The position numbers were made by a program, and so were the translations under genes. Shown here in pieces: positions 49,691 to 60,271 of a stretch of DNA of 64,000 bases (positions are counted from its first letter, which is position 1; every line of letters starts with the position of its first letter). The notes under the pieces are model-generated. The model worked only from the letters and a program-made list of their open reading frames with translations, made no database searches and had not been told where the DNA came from. Source of the DNA: Morella rubra (lineage: Eukaryota > Streptophyta > Magnoliopsida > Fagales > Myricaceae); contig CM025850.1 in the NCBI GenBank assembly GCA_003952965.2, positions 26,676,855 to 26,740,854 of the forward strand, given 5' to 3'.

Positions 49691-52600
49691 ATTTTCTTTC
49701 TAATCTTTGCATATTCATAATGCCGAACCCATTATCTAGAATCCTAGATGATAACAAACTGACTGGGCCAAACTTCCTTGATTGGAAGAGAAATCTTATG
49801 ATAGTACTCACTGTGGATAAAATAGCTCATGTCCTTAAAGAGGAGACCCCTCAACTTGCCTTAGCCGATGCTACTCAAGAACAAAGAGTTGTTTTTGAAA
49901 AGTGGCATGAGGCAGATGAATTAGCTCGTTGTTATATATTGGCGTCTATGTCTAACATCTTACAAGCAGCTGAAAAACTTATCAAAAAGGAGAAAGGTTC
50001 TCTGAGGATAATGGACAAGTCAAAAGGCAGCTCTACCTCGGGAATCAAACCTAAAGGCAAGAAATTTAAGAAAAAGAAAAGGTCTCAGCCTAGCTCAAAG
50101 GCAAAGAAGGAGGACAAGAGCGAGCTAGATAAGAAGGCTAAGGGAAATTGTTTCCACTGCGGCAAACTGGGTCATAGGAATTGCCGTCTGTATCTTGCTT
50201 CTTTGAAGCAAAAGAAACCTGCTGAAGGTATGCTTGTCATTGAAATGAATTTAATAGATTAAATTCATGGTGTGTCGATTCAGGCACAACGTCTCATATC
50301 TGCAATATGTTGCAGGGGTTTAAAGAAACTCGGAGACTAGATGAAAGGGAAGTCATCCTAAAGATGGGGACGACTGCAAGTGTTGCAGCGACCCCATAGG
50401 AACTTTTCATCTAAGTCTACAACGAACAAAGTTTTAATTTTGGAAGATTGTCTATACGTACCAGAATGTCGTAGAAACTTAATTTCTGTTTCAAAACTTG
50501 GGATATCTGGATATTCACTTGTCTTTAATTCTAAACTTGTTATTAAGTTTCAAAATTAGTTTATTGCTTCTAGTACTATGATAGATGGTCTTTATATTTT
50601 GGAAAATGTTGTAGACTCTGTGAATAATATAGAGAATGATGCTGATACCAGTGTGAAAACTCTCAAAAGGAAGAGGGATGTCAATCCCACTTACTTGTGG
50701 CATCTAAGACTTGGTCATGCTAATATGGATAGGATCAACAGATTAGTAAGAGATGGGCCATTAGACCTTTTGAAGGTTGAGCCTTACCCAATATGCGAGC
50801 TTGCTTGCAGGGAAAGATGACCAAGAATCCTTTTAAAGGAAAAGGAACTAGAGCCACAGAGTTGTTAGAGTTAGTTCACACTGATGTATGTGGTCCTTTT
50901 AACCACATAGCCAGAGGAGGGTTCTCATACTTCATCACTTTCATTGATGATTATTCCAGGTATGGTTATGTATACCTGATGAAACACAAGTCTGAATCTT
51001 TTGAAAAGTTCAAAGAATTTCAGAGTGAAGTTGAGAATCAACTGGAAAGGAATATTAAGATATTCCGATCTGATAGAGGAGGTGAATATCTCTCTGGAGA
51101 TTTTCAAACTCATCTCAGAGAAAAGGCATCATATCTCAGTTGACTCCCCTGCTACACCACAACATAATGGTGTTGCAGAAAGAAGAAACCGAACACTATT
51201 AGATATGGTTCGGTCAATGATGAGCATGTCACAATTACCTGTTTATTTTTAGGGTTATGCCTTAGAGACAACTGTTTATATTCTAAACAGGATACCCACT
51301 AAGTCTGTTCCTAATACTCCATATGAGTTATGGACTGGCAAAAAGCCAAGTCTGAAACACTTGAGAGTATGGGGATGCCCAGCTCACGTTAAAAAGTTTG
51401 ACGTGGAGAAGCTAGAGTCAAGGACTGAAAAATGTTTATTTGTGGGTTACCCCAAAAGATCAACTGGTTATTACTTTTATAACCAAAAGGATCAGAAGGT
51501 AATTGTCAGTAGGAATGCGATATTCCTGGAAGATGAGTACAGCCTAAGTGATGGAAAAAGTAAGATTGTTCTTGACGAACAATCAGCTGAACCAGAAACT
51601 GTGGCAGATAAGATTAATGAAAGGGATATAACTGAACCCACTGATGAGTCTAAAAGTTCAGAACTCAAGAGCCTCGACGCAGTAAAAGAATTCATAAACC
51701 TCCAGTTAGATATGGCATGATAAATGAGATTTATCAAATGCAATCGGAGGGGTTGGATGATGATCCATATACTTACCAAGAGGCTATCAGTGACAAAGAT
51801 GCAGCACACTGAAGATAGCAATGAATCAGAAATGGACTCCATGTACTCCAATGAGGTTTGGACCCTTGTTGATCAACCAGAAGGCATTAAGCCTATAGGT
51901 TGTAAATGGGTGTTCAAAAGAAAACGAGGACCTACTGGAGAGGTAGAGACCTTCAAAGCTAGACTGGTTGCGAAAGGTTATACTAAAAACATGGTATTGA
52001 CTATGAGGAAACCTTTTCACCAGTAGCTATGATGAAGTCCATTAGAATCCTATTGTCAATCATCGCTCATTATGATTATGAGATTTGGCAGATGGATGTG
52101 AAAACGCATTTTTGAATGGGTACATCCAAGAAAAGATTTATATGGAACAACTTGAAGGTTTCTTTTCTCCTGGACAAGAATCTAAAGTGTGCAAACTGAA
52201 CAAGTCCATTTATGGACTAAAACAAGCATCACGTTGCTAGAACATCCGTTTTGATGAGATGATCAAATCGTTTGGTTTCTCACAAAACATAGATGAATTT
52301 TGTGTTTACAAGAAGGATTAGTGGGAGTTCAGTAATGTTCCTTATTCTTTATGTTGATGATATTCTACTCATGGGGAATGACATCGGTGCAATGTCATCA
52401 GTGAAAATATGGTTAGCAAACCATTTTTCAATAAAAGACCTCAGGGAAGCATCCTACATTCTCAGGATCAAAGTGTTTAGAAACCGAGAAAAGAGGCTTT
52501 TAGGGCTTTCACAAGCCCACTATATTGACAAGATATTGGCACGGTATAGCATGCAGGATGCCAAGAAAGGGTTTTTACCCTTTAGGCATAATATTCATCT

Positions 52601-53349
52601 CTCCAAGAAGATGTCTCCTAAGACATAAGAAGAGAGAGATAAGATGAGGAAGTTTCCTTATGCTTCTACTGTAGGAAGCCTCATGTATGCAATGCTTTGT
52701 ACAAGGCCAGATATCAGTCATGCAGTTAGTGTTGTGAGTAGATATCAATCAGACCCAGCCCTGAGCACTGGACAAAGTCAAGCATATTCTCAAATACTTG
52801 AGAAGAACAAACACTATTGTCTAGTGTGTGGTGGAGAGGATATGTAACTGTCCAGGGATACACAGATTCAGATTTTCAATCAGATATTGATGATAGAAGA
52901 TCTACATCTGGATTTGTGTTTACATTGGGTAAAGGAGCAATGAGTTGGAGAAGTTTCAAGCAGAACACCACTGCTGACTCCACCACTGAGGCAGAATATG
53001 TTGCTGCAGCGAATCTGCAAAGGAAGCTGTGTGGATACGTAAAATTCATACAAGAGCTTGAAGTTGTCCCTTCGATAGAGTCCCTGATCACTATTTATTG
53101 TGATAACAATGGTGCTATAGCACAAGCAGTGGAACCTAGGGCTCATCAAAGGACAAAACACATAGAAAGAAGATTTCATCTTATTCGTGACATTGTGAAT
53201 CGGGGTGATGTAGTGATGGCTAAAATAGCATCAGTTGAGAACATAACAGACTCATTCACTAAACCGTTGACTCAAAAAGTGTTTGAGAAGCATTTAGAGT
53301 ATATGGGTGTCAAGTACATGTCCAATTGGTTTTGAGTGCAAGTGGAGAT

Positions 53350-54578
53350 TGTTAGATGTATGCCCTAAAAACCAAACATTTTGAATAATTATGAGATAAT
53401 TATTGTTATTGATTAATCACTTGTATATTATTTTGGGTATATGCAATGACATAAGATGTCATATTGTTGAGCAACATTGTAGAAAAGTCAGGCCAATGAT
53501 TAATGAATCGGAGGCAGAAGTATGACTTTTCGGATTCTTGTTGACTCACTTTGTTCTAGACCAAGATACATGAAAATGTACAAATAGGTCTACACTTGTT
53601 GTGCCTCTATAAGATAGAATGATGGATTCCGTCATTGAGGTAGTGACCTTAAGCAGACAAGTGGGTGCAATGTAAGAGTACATGCACTGAACCGATCAAA
53701 TATGAATACCTTCTGGAAACGATCACTGATGTAGAGAATGATATTCAACACAATTAGCTTATGTTGTCCTTAGACCTGAGAGAGTTATGCAAGTTTGCTT
53801 GTGCTTTGACTAAGTCATTTGGTGATGATCTTGACAGATCAAATATTCCAGATAATGTTGGCCCTTGTGCATAGTAAGTGAATTTGTATAATTGCTCAAT
53901 ATGGAATCCACGGTCTCTTGATGAGGCAGTATATTCATTATGTCTGTATATTTTTTGGACTCAAATAAAAACGTTGTGCAGCGAGATTTTGTGAAAAGTG
54001 TTTTCACGGTTTTTACTTATATAATATATTAAGTATTATTTGTGAAAATTATTTTTGGAAACTTTTTAGGAGTCCAACTAAGTACAGATTAGAATTAAGA
54101 ATTATATGAGTTAAGAACTTATCGGTGATATTATTCTGGTCCTATTAGCTCATGTGGAATATAGTATGGTGGAAGGATAAATAAGCATATAATTGTTAGC
54201 AAAAGGGATTTCACAAAAATAATCTCATTATCTCGAGGGTCAATTGTGATATGTTAATGGATATTATCACAATTTGTAAAAGCCCATAAATTCGGATTAC
54301 AAAATATAAGGGGTTAATGAAAAAGATTTTTTCATGTTGATCCTATAGTTGAGATTTGATATCCCTAAAGATCCCGTGCATAAGCACAGTTGAGTTCTGG
54401 GCAAGCCATTATAAATAGCTCAGAAATTTATTTAAAAAAAAATGAATTCATTTTTAAATTTGAGACTCTCTCTGTGGAAAATCTCTATTAAATACTGTAT
54501 GCATAGATTTGAAGGAGGCAGATCGTTTTGACTGCTTTGATTCAACAATCCTTTTCGTTGCGATCTTGCGCTTTAACA
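53350..54578 (+). repeat. 3' LTR of Copia 2
   Basis: Begins TGTTAGATGTATGCC after a purine-rich run and ends CTTTAACA. It keeps the empty target site used by the MITE in the other LTR. Confidence 0.9.
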
Positions 54579-54593
54579 TTAGCTGCCATGAAG

Positions 54594-55190
54594 GTAAGGC
54601 TGCTAGAGATTACTCTGCTTTGAGCTTTCTTTCTTTAGTGCTTTAGCTCCGAAAATTGTCCATTCTAGAGGAATAGCAAGGTTCTTGGAGGACGTCAAGA
54701 AGCTTAGGAAAACTTTAAACCCATCTACCTTCCAATCTTTTCTGTTTTTCCCAAACGCTCTTCAAGTTCGTGAGACCTGCAACTTGCGAGGTATACAGTC
54801 CGGAACGACACCTGCAAGCGGGCAAAGATATAAGGTTAAGGGACAAAAGCCCTTCACACTAAAGCAACCCGTTTTCTTGGACTGCACACGAATCACTCCT
54901 TCTCAAGTTGGGTTAGCCACTAAACGTGTTCATAGGCCATTTCTGATTAGGTGGGATTTGATGCACATCTATCTGGTCGAAGATAGGGCTACCAGCCAAC
55001 CCCCCGTGAAATAATCCAGACCTTTCAAGTGCTATATACAACGTCACTTCACCATATTTGTTTTCCTCATCAATTCGTTCTCTTTTATCCGGTCGTTTCC
55101 CTCCTCCGTCGAAAAGAAGACTATAGAAATGCTCATTGTTCGACATTACTTTGCAGTCATACAGACTTGATGAAGGACGATGGCCCGCAA
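54594..55190. other. Stretch right of the receptor remnant, no recognised gene
   Basis: Begins with the apparent donor GTAAGG of the receptor exon. A 109-codon plus-strand frame (54685-55014) shows no family I recognise. No kinase-domain exon is visible. Confidence 0.45.
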
Positions 55191-55194
55191 ACTG

Positions 55195-55570
55195 CAAGTA
55201 GGTCCTCGTTGAAATGGGCGGCCAGACATGGGAGGAGATCCCCCAACCCAGCAGTGGCTCAGGATCCCTCCTCCACCCCTCCACCGTGAAGGGGTATGGG
55301 AAACTCCCCACCCCATCACTTGTTCTATCGTTTTTTCTTTTTAAGATTTTATGATTTAAAATTTTAACTTTAGTATTAAATTATACGTTTGTATTTATTT
55401 TAGATTTTAATTTTTAATTTTTTTAAATATTTATATTTATTATTTATTTTAATGATACGTGTCACATTGCTATTGGGTGAGAAAATTTTTCCATTAAATG
55501 CTTTTGAGACCGTTGGGTTTAGTGAGGTTTGGTACCAAAATCACAAGCTCAATGAACTTTTTTAATTTTT
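55195..55570 (-). repeat. Right partner of the inverted repeat pair
   Basis: Read on the minus strand it gives AAAAAAGTTCATTGAGCTTG, then 'attttggtaccaaacctcactaaa' and, after an AT-rich insert, TTCACGGTGGAGGGGTGG. A related motif ('cagtgaatttttttaaa'-like) recurs at 55570-55640 and 57470-57570, so this repeat family is scattered locally. Confidence 0.45.
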
Positions 55571-55865
55571 TTTTTAAATCCAGTGACTTTTTTTAAAAGA
55601 CACTAAAACCTAATGAATTATTTATCATTTTTTTATTATTAGGTGTTCGAGTTAATTTACGCGCATCTCAATTAATTTTAGAATATGTACAGTTTTTCCG
55701 TTTCACACAAATTAGATAATTATCAGACTAAAGATCTTGAGAATAACCTCAAAAGATTAGTAACACCTGTGATATCATGAACTTGGTGCGTTGAAAGGAG
55801 CATACAAGAACAATAAAAATGATGCAATTAAACAAATTCTGAAATAATTATAATCGATGGGTCTA

Positions 55866-56050
55866 AGGGGGTGTTTGTTTGCCAAAATTTTGGGGAATAT
55901 TTCCAAAATTTTGGGAATCTTTACTTTATTGAGATTTATTGGGGTTTGTGAAAAGTGAAGTGTGTATGTGTAAAAGTTAAAAATTTTGGAGTGTGTTTGT
56001 TTTGTTAGAAATTTTGAGGCCCCAAAATATTGGGGAAACAAACACCCCCT
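55866..56050. mobile_element. MITE (185 bp) upstream of the RTM2-like gene
   Basis: Ends are perfect inverted repeats: AGGGGGTGTTTGTTT at the left and AAACAAACACCCCCT at the right. Inner blocks CCAAAATTTTGGGG and CCCCAAAATATTGGGG can fold back. The flanks are TAA-like (CTAA / TTAA), suggesting a PIF/Harbinger-type or related MITE, but the duplication is too short to be sure. Confidence 0.75.
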
Positions 56051-56241
56051 TAAATAAGACCTTAAACCTTGTAACACAGACGTACGAACCATTTTGGTTC
56101 TAGAAGAAACTCCGAATTTGTGAACCCCCCACAAATATAATATTGGAAACTTGCAACATCGGTGAAGAAAAGGAATGACTCTCTTTCAAGGGGAAGCCTA
56201 AAACAATACATCTCAATTTCCCAAATGTCTCTTTCGGGCCT

Positions 56242-56249
56242 CTATAAAG
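56242..56249 (+). promoter_or_regulatory. TATA box of the RTM2-like gene
   Basis: CTATAAAG about 95 bases before the ATG at 56340, in a short promoter limited on the left by the MITE. Confidence 0.55.
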
Positions 56250-56339
56250 GAGGCACACAGAGAAGGAGAAGCCCTCGTTCGGAAATTCCATCGAAATCTC
56301 CTTCTGAAAACTCTCAAGTCAAAAGAAGCTGCCAACCCC

Positions 56340-57397
56340 ATGGGAACCAAAACCGGAAGTAATTTGAAGCAGTCTTATTCTGAAGACTTCGAACCCTTCT
56401 GCAATTGGGTTAATGAGGAAGCACGTGACGTTCTCCAGGTTCATCTTCCTGGTATAAGAAATCTTCTCTTTTCCTTCGAACACATTTGGCCTTTCAAAAT
56501 GTTTTGCTACTGCCTTGCCGATTTAGTGAATAGTTTCGGTGAAAATAAGGAGAGGAACTGAGAGTTTGAGACATGGTATTAGAAACCTCTCTTCATTTAC
56601 TCCTGCTATTAAAATTAATAGGGTAAATCTAAAAACTTACTGCTTAGATTTTATGAAATTTTAAAAAACTGTCTTAAAATATATTTAGAATTGAAAAATT
56701 ATTGCTTGAATTTAAATCACTCTTGCGGAATTATTTCTTAAGTCGTTCAGATTTCTAACATAATTTAATGATATACGAGCCAATATATGGTCATGTGATA
56801 TACTACATGTTTTCAAATCAAGTAAAAAATATTTGTGACACAATAGGTGTCAATAAAAAATAAAATTAATAAAAGTCATAAATCAAATTCAGTTAGAAAT
56901 AAAAATTGGAGGGAATGATATTATATACCTGATCTTATCTCGGATCATGATTTATTAATTTTAAAAATATAGACATATTTTTAAAATCCCATAAGAAACG
57001 GGGATTTATCTTCAAATTTCCCAATTTTCCATTCTGCCTTCTTGCAGACTTTAAAAAGCAACAACTCAGGGTTCAAATCAACGTTCTACGGAGCCTCAAA
57101 ATCAGCGGAGAACGTCATTTGGATGAAAGAAGACGCAGCCGCTTTCGCAAAGAAATTAGGATCTCACAAGATTGCAATGCAGACGAAATTCGTGCCAAGT
57201 TTGGCAGAGGTATTCTTTCCATAATAATGCCGAAGAAAACCCCATCAAGGTCCACCCAACGAAACGGAAAACCAGGAGGAGAAATTGACCAAAGTCTAGT
57301 CTGGAGGCTGAGAATCAATAGAAAGACGGCTGTTAAAGTGGCAGCCGCCCTTGTTGTTATAGTGGCCTTTGGGAGTTATCTGGCATACAGGTACTAG
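56340..57397 (+). CDS. Short RTM2-like protein (HSP20/alpha-crystallin domain plus C-terminal membrane anchor)
   Basis: Two exons, 56340-56451 and 57048-57397, join in phase 1 to give 153 residues. The alpha-crystallin-like domain (~15-105) starts FEPFCNWVNEEARDVLQVHL and continues FKKQQLRVQINVLRSLKISG, EIRISQDCNADEIRAKFGRG and ILSIIMPKK. The C-terminus has a hydrophobic segment (AAALVVIVAFGSYLA) followed by YRY. This matches the plant RESTRICTED TEV MOVEMENT 2-like (inactive small HSP) family. RTM2 acts in phloem to limit long-distance movement of potyviruses; many short paralogues have no known role. Arabidopsis RTM2 is much longer (~360 residues), mainly in a tail absent here. The frame is intact and the splice sites canonical (G|GTATAAG; CTTGCAG|A). 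Confidence 0.88.
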
Positions 57398-57399
57398 GA

Positions 57400-57950
57400 A
57401 GCTGTCTGTCCATGATCGAAGCCAAGTTGTCCATGTCCTGTGTATTTACTAACGGCGAAAGCCCAGTGAATTTTTAAAAAATTGAGTGAGTTTAATTTTT
57501 TTGAAAAAAACCTAGTGAATTTTTTTAAAAAGACGTTAAAATTTAATGAATAATTTGTAATTTTTCCTAAATTTAACTATAGAATTACGACGAGATATTT
57601 ACAACCGAACTCCTACCACTTGTTTGTTTTATCCTTGAGCGAGCATAATTCCATTTGTACTAACAAGTGAAACAAAAAGCAAATAAGGATACCAATAAGA
57701 GCTTCAAAATCAATGAATCAAGTACCGTGAAAACATAAATATATGACAATTGAATAAATAATTGGTTTGGTCCAATAGTTTCTTAACTTTTGACCATGAA
57801 AAAGGCGACGGAAAATATTTCAATTGGCCCCTGTAGTTATCTCTAATAGTACAAAAAATGAAGTCAGACCAAATTATATCTAATGAGGCCCATGAGAATA
57901 CGAAATAGCTCAAAAGAGATTGTAAACAAAGTTCAGCCCTATTTAGCAAA
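57400..57950. other. AT-rich spacer
   Basis: Holds the probable 3' UTR of the RTM2-like gene and a copy of the short local repeat at ~57470-57570. Nothing else is recognised. Confidence 0.5.
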
Positions 57951-58145
57951 ATGAGAAAAAACCAAAGTTTAGCCCAACACAGGAGCAAATAGAAAGGCCC
58001 GTGTCAGGAAGTCCGAGCACTCCCTTTGCTCTTTCTCTGAGTTCTCTCTGAACTCCCTGTACCTTGCCCTTGTCTCCTCTTCCTTTCTCCCTATCTATTT
58101 TCCTCCTCATTTTCTTCCTTCTCTGCTGTCCCGACTCTACTCTCA

Positions 58146-59993
58146 TGGAAGCAGACATCTCCCGTTTAATCTCGCAAACTCAGGCATTATCTTGGAGCGA
58201 TCTCCCTTGGAAGTTAAAGATTGATGCAGAGCAAGCTTCTGCTGTGGCTGATCATATTTTGGTGCCTCCCACCGTAATCTTCATTCTGGTTCGATTATCG
58301 CATTAATGCACAAAGTTTGGAATTTTGCTCTCGAGCTGATTATTGAGGACTTGAAGGAAAACAGGTTCCTTTTCCATTTTCATTCCTCTCATGATAAGGA
58401 TTATATTTTGCGATCTGCCCCATAGAATTTTAAGGGACATTTATTGGTTCTTCGGGAGTGGCCCCCCGATATTGGCCTAGATGAAATTGATTTGTCCCGT
58501 GCAAATTTCTGGGTTCAGTTACATGGTCTCCCTCTCTCTATAGCCTCTCCTGCTAATATCAAACTTATAGGCGAACACATGGGCACCTTGCTCGTAAGAA
58601 ATTTGTTTGTATTCGGGTTGAGTTGGATGTTTGTTTGCCCTTGAAGACTGGTTTTTTGTTCCCCCATGAGAATAAACCACCTGCTCATATCACTTTTAAA
58701 TATGAAAAGCTTTCTGATTTTTGCTTCCACTGTGGTTGCTTAGGTTATTTGGTTTCTTCATGTTGTGTGCTCAATACTCATTTCATTACCACTAATGGCA
58801 GCGACTTAAGAGTTGATCCAATAGAATCTCTTCTAGATCAGTTTCAGCTTTGCAATATGCGTCTGCCTCATCCTTTTCCACCTCTCCTTCCCATACCTCT
58901 GAAATAAATCCTCCAACGTATAGGTCTTACCTTTCTTCCCCTTCGGCCTCATCAACTCAGGAATATAAGAATAAAAAATAAATCTCGGTGCAGCTCAACT
59001 CTCTCTTGCCATAAATGCCACTACCCAACCACATCCCGTCCCCTCACACCCTGTAAGAAGCCGGCCCATTTATTGCTCCTTACAGATTCTTACCAAAAAA
59101 ATGAAGTCTCCCAAATTCACTCGGCAGTTTCAATTGATCCCCTCCCCCCATGTAACATGTCACGTGGCACCACCTCAAGTTGCCAACACTCCCCATTTTG
59201 CCAATTATTTTCAAGATACCCTGTAGAAATCCCTTACACCAAAATCTCCGAATCCCATCAATTTAATTTCACCCCCCCTCGGCTGCTCACTATTCACCTT
59301 CACCCCCTCCTATAATTACCCTCCCCTCATCATAAAAATTCACCACCGCAATTTCTACCTCTGCCCCACTTCATTTGGACCTCTCACCTCTGCCCACTCA
59401 CATTTTACCCTTCTAACCCACTATGGCAAATAACCCTGAATTCCCTGATACTTTTCTCTCATCCATAGTCAAGATTCAAGACTTGTCTGACTTCCCCGTA
59501 CCTTACCAAACCCACTGCCCAACTGTGGCCCAACCTTTCCCCGATTACCCCACCACTTTCCCTCAGTCCGCCCACACCCTCCCTATAGTGCAGGTCCACC
59601 CCTCTTTCTGTTGGACTCTTCCCTCACTCTACCAAATTTCCCTCTTTCCCTTTTCTTTCTTCTCCCTGACCAAACCCCAACCATGTATCTTTTACCCCCA
59701 GAGCCCACTCTCCATTATTCCTTCTTTTCTGAACTGGAGCTGCCACGTACCATTTCCTCCAATGAAACAGTTCCCGTGTCTAGTGATTTTGACAAAGAAA
59801 AACCCACCTCCTTCAACCCATTCCCCACTCCACAATACTCCTTTTCCTCTGAGTTAGAATTACCAAGGACCATCTCACATGTTGAGACAGTTCCAATTTC
59901 CGAAGCCCATCACAAAATCAAATCGGTAGTCACCAACTCAACACCATCCAACCCCTCATCTGAAAAATTACCCAAGGCCCCCAAATTTTGCTA
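58146..59993 (+). pseudogene. LINE ORF1 (nucleic-acid-binding protein), interrupted
   Basis: Starts MEADISRLISQTQALSW. The DUF4283-like and CCHC parts lie in separate frames, and the Pro/Ser-rich C-terminal part (59423-59993) is in two overlapping frames. The product would bind LINE RNA. Confidence 0.75.
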
Positions 59994-60271
59994 AGCGGCT
60001 TGGCAAAGGGAAAATTTTAGAAGAAGGTGATTCCTTTTGGATCTTCCGGCCGAAAACAGATTGTCCCTAGGCCCCTGCTCTAAAGATCCAATAGTGGTTA
60101 TCCTGAAACTCTCCAAGAAAACCTTGTCTGCCCACAAAAAATTTGTGAAGAAACAGATCCGTGACTTGGTCAGCAAGGAGAAGAAGAAATTTAAAAAGAA
60201 GGCTGCTTCCCCTCAACCCCCTCGGGTTGACCCAATGACTGAAGAGGCGGGCTTAGCCCTTCCCCCCCACA

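Larger units (their letters stand above)
46118..54578 (+). mobile_element. Ty1/copia LTR retrotransposon 2 (broken), inserted in the receptor remnant
   Basis: LTRs are 46118-48015 and 53350-54578 (TGTTAGATGTATG...CTTTAACA). The left one is longer because it hosts a MITE and a tandem repeat. Flanking 5-bp repeats are ATAGC (46113-46117) and TTAGC (54579-54583). A primer site close to initiator tRNA-Met (TGGTATCAAAGC) starts at 48017, and a purine-rich run precedes the 3' LTR. Parts: an unusually long leader (48030-49690), gag (~49720-50260 with the CCHC knuckle CFHCGKLGHRNC), protease (~50270-50550), GAG-pre-integrase and integrase (~50690-51350), reverse transcriptase (~51830-52650, LYVDDILLMG at ~52349) and RNase H (~52850-53330). 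It is broken at roughly ten points. The LTRs differ at around a tenth of sites in the part compared, suggesting an age of several million years. Confidence 0.92.
45874..54593 (+). pseudogene. LRK10-like/WAK-type receptor gene remnant, split by Copia 2
   Basis: Two extracellular-domain fragments remain. 45874-45951 reads CLPRNCGSSPNISYLFHVFG, the start of a GUB_WAK_bind domain. After an intron-like acceptor (…TTGCAG), 45980-46117 reads LLKNGYTLEWSGFNCVACEQ and then CYCHDGISITIA, a WAK_assoc domain with its Cys pattern. Copia 2 interrupts at ITIA. Its right flank (54584-54593) gives the last codons before a donor, GTAAGG at 54594. Most of the first domain is missing, and no transmembrane or kinase exon is found nearby, so this is a gene relic. 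Intact relatives are plasma-membrane receptor kinases that sense wall or pathogen cues. Confidence 0.72.

Noticed and set aside
54685-55014. 109-codon frame as a new gene next to Copia 2
   Set aside because: No recognised family, no clear promoter, and it lies in repeat-rich sequence; left unassigned.
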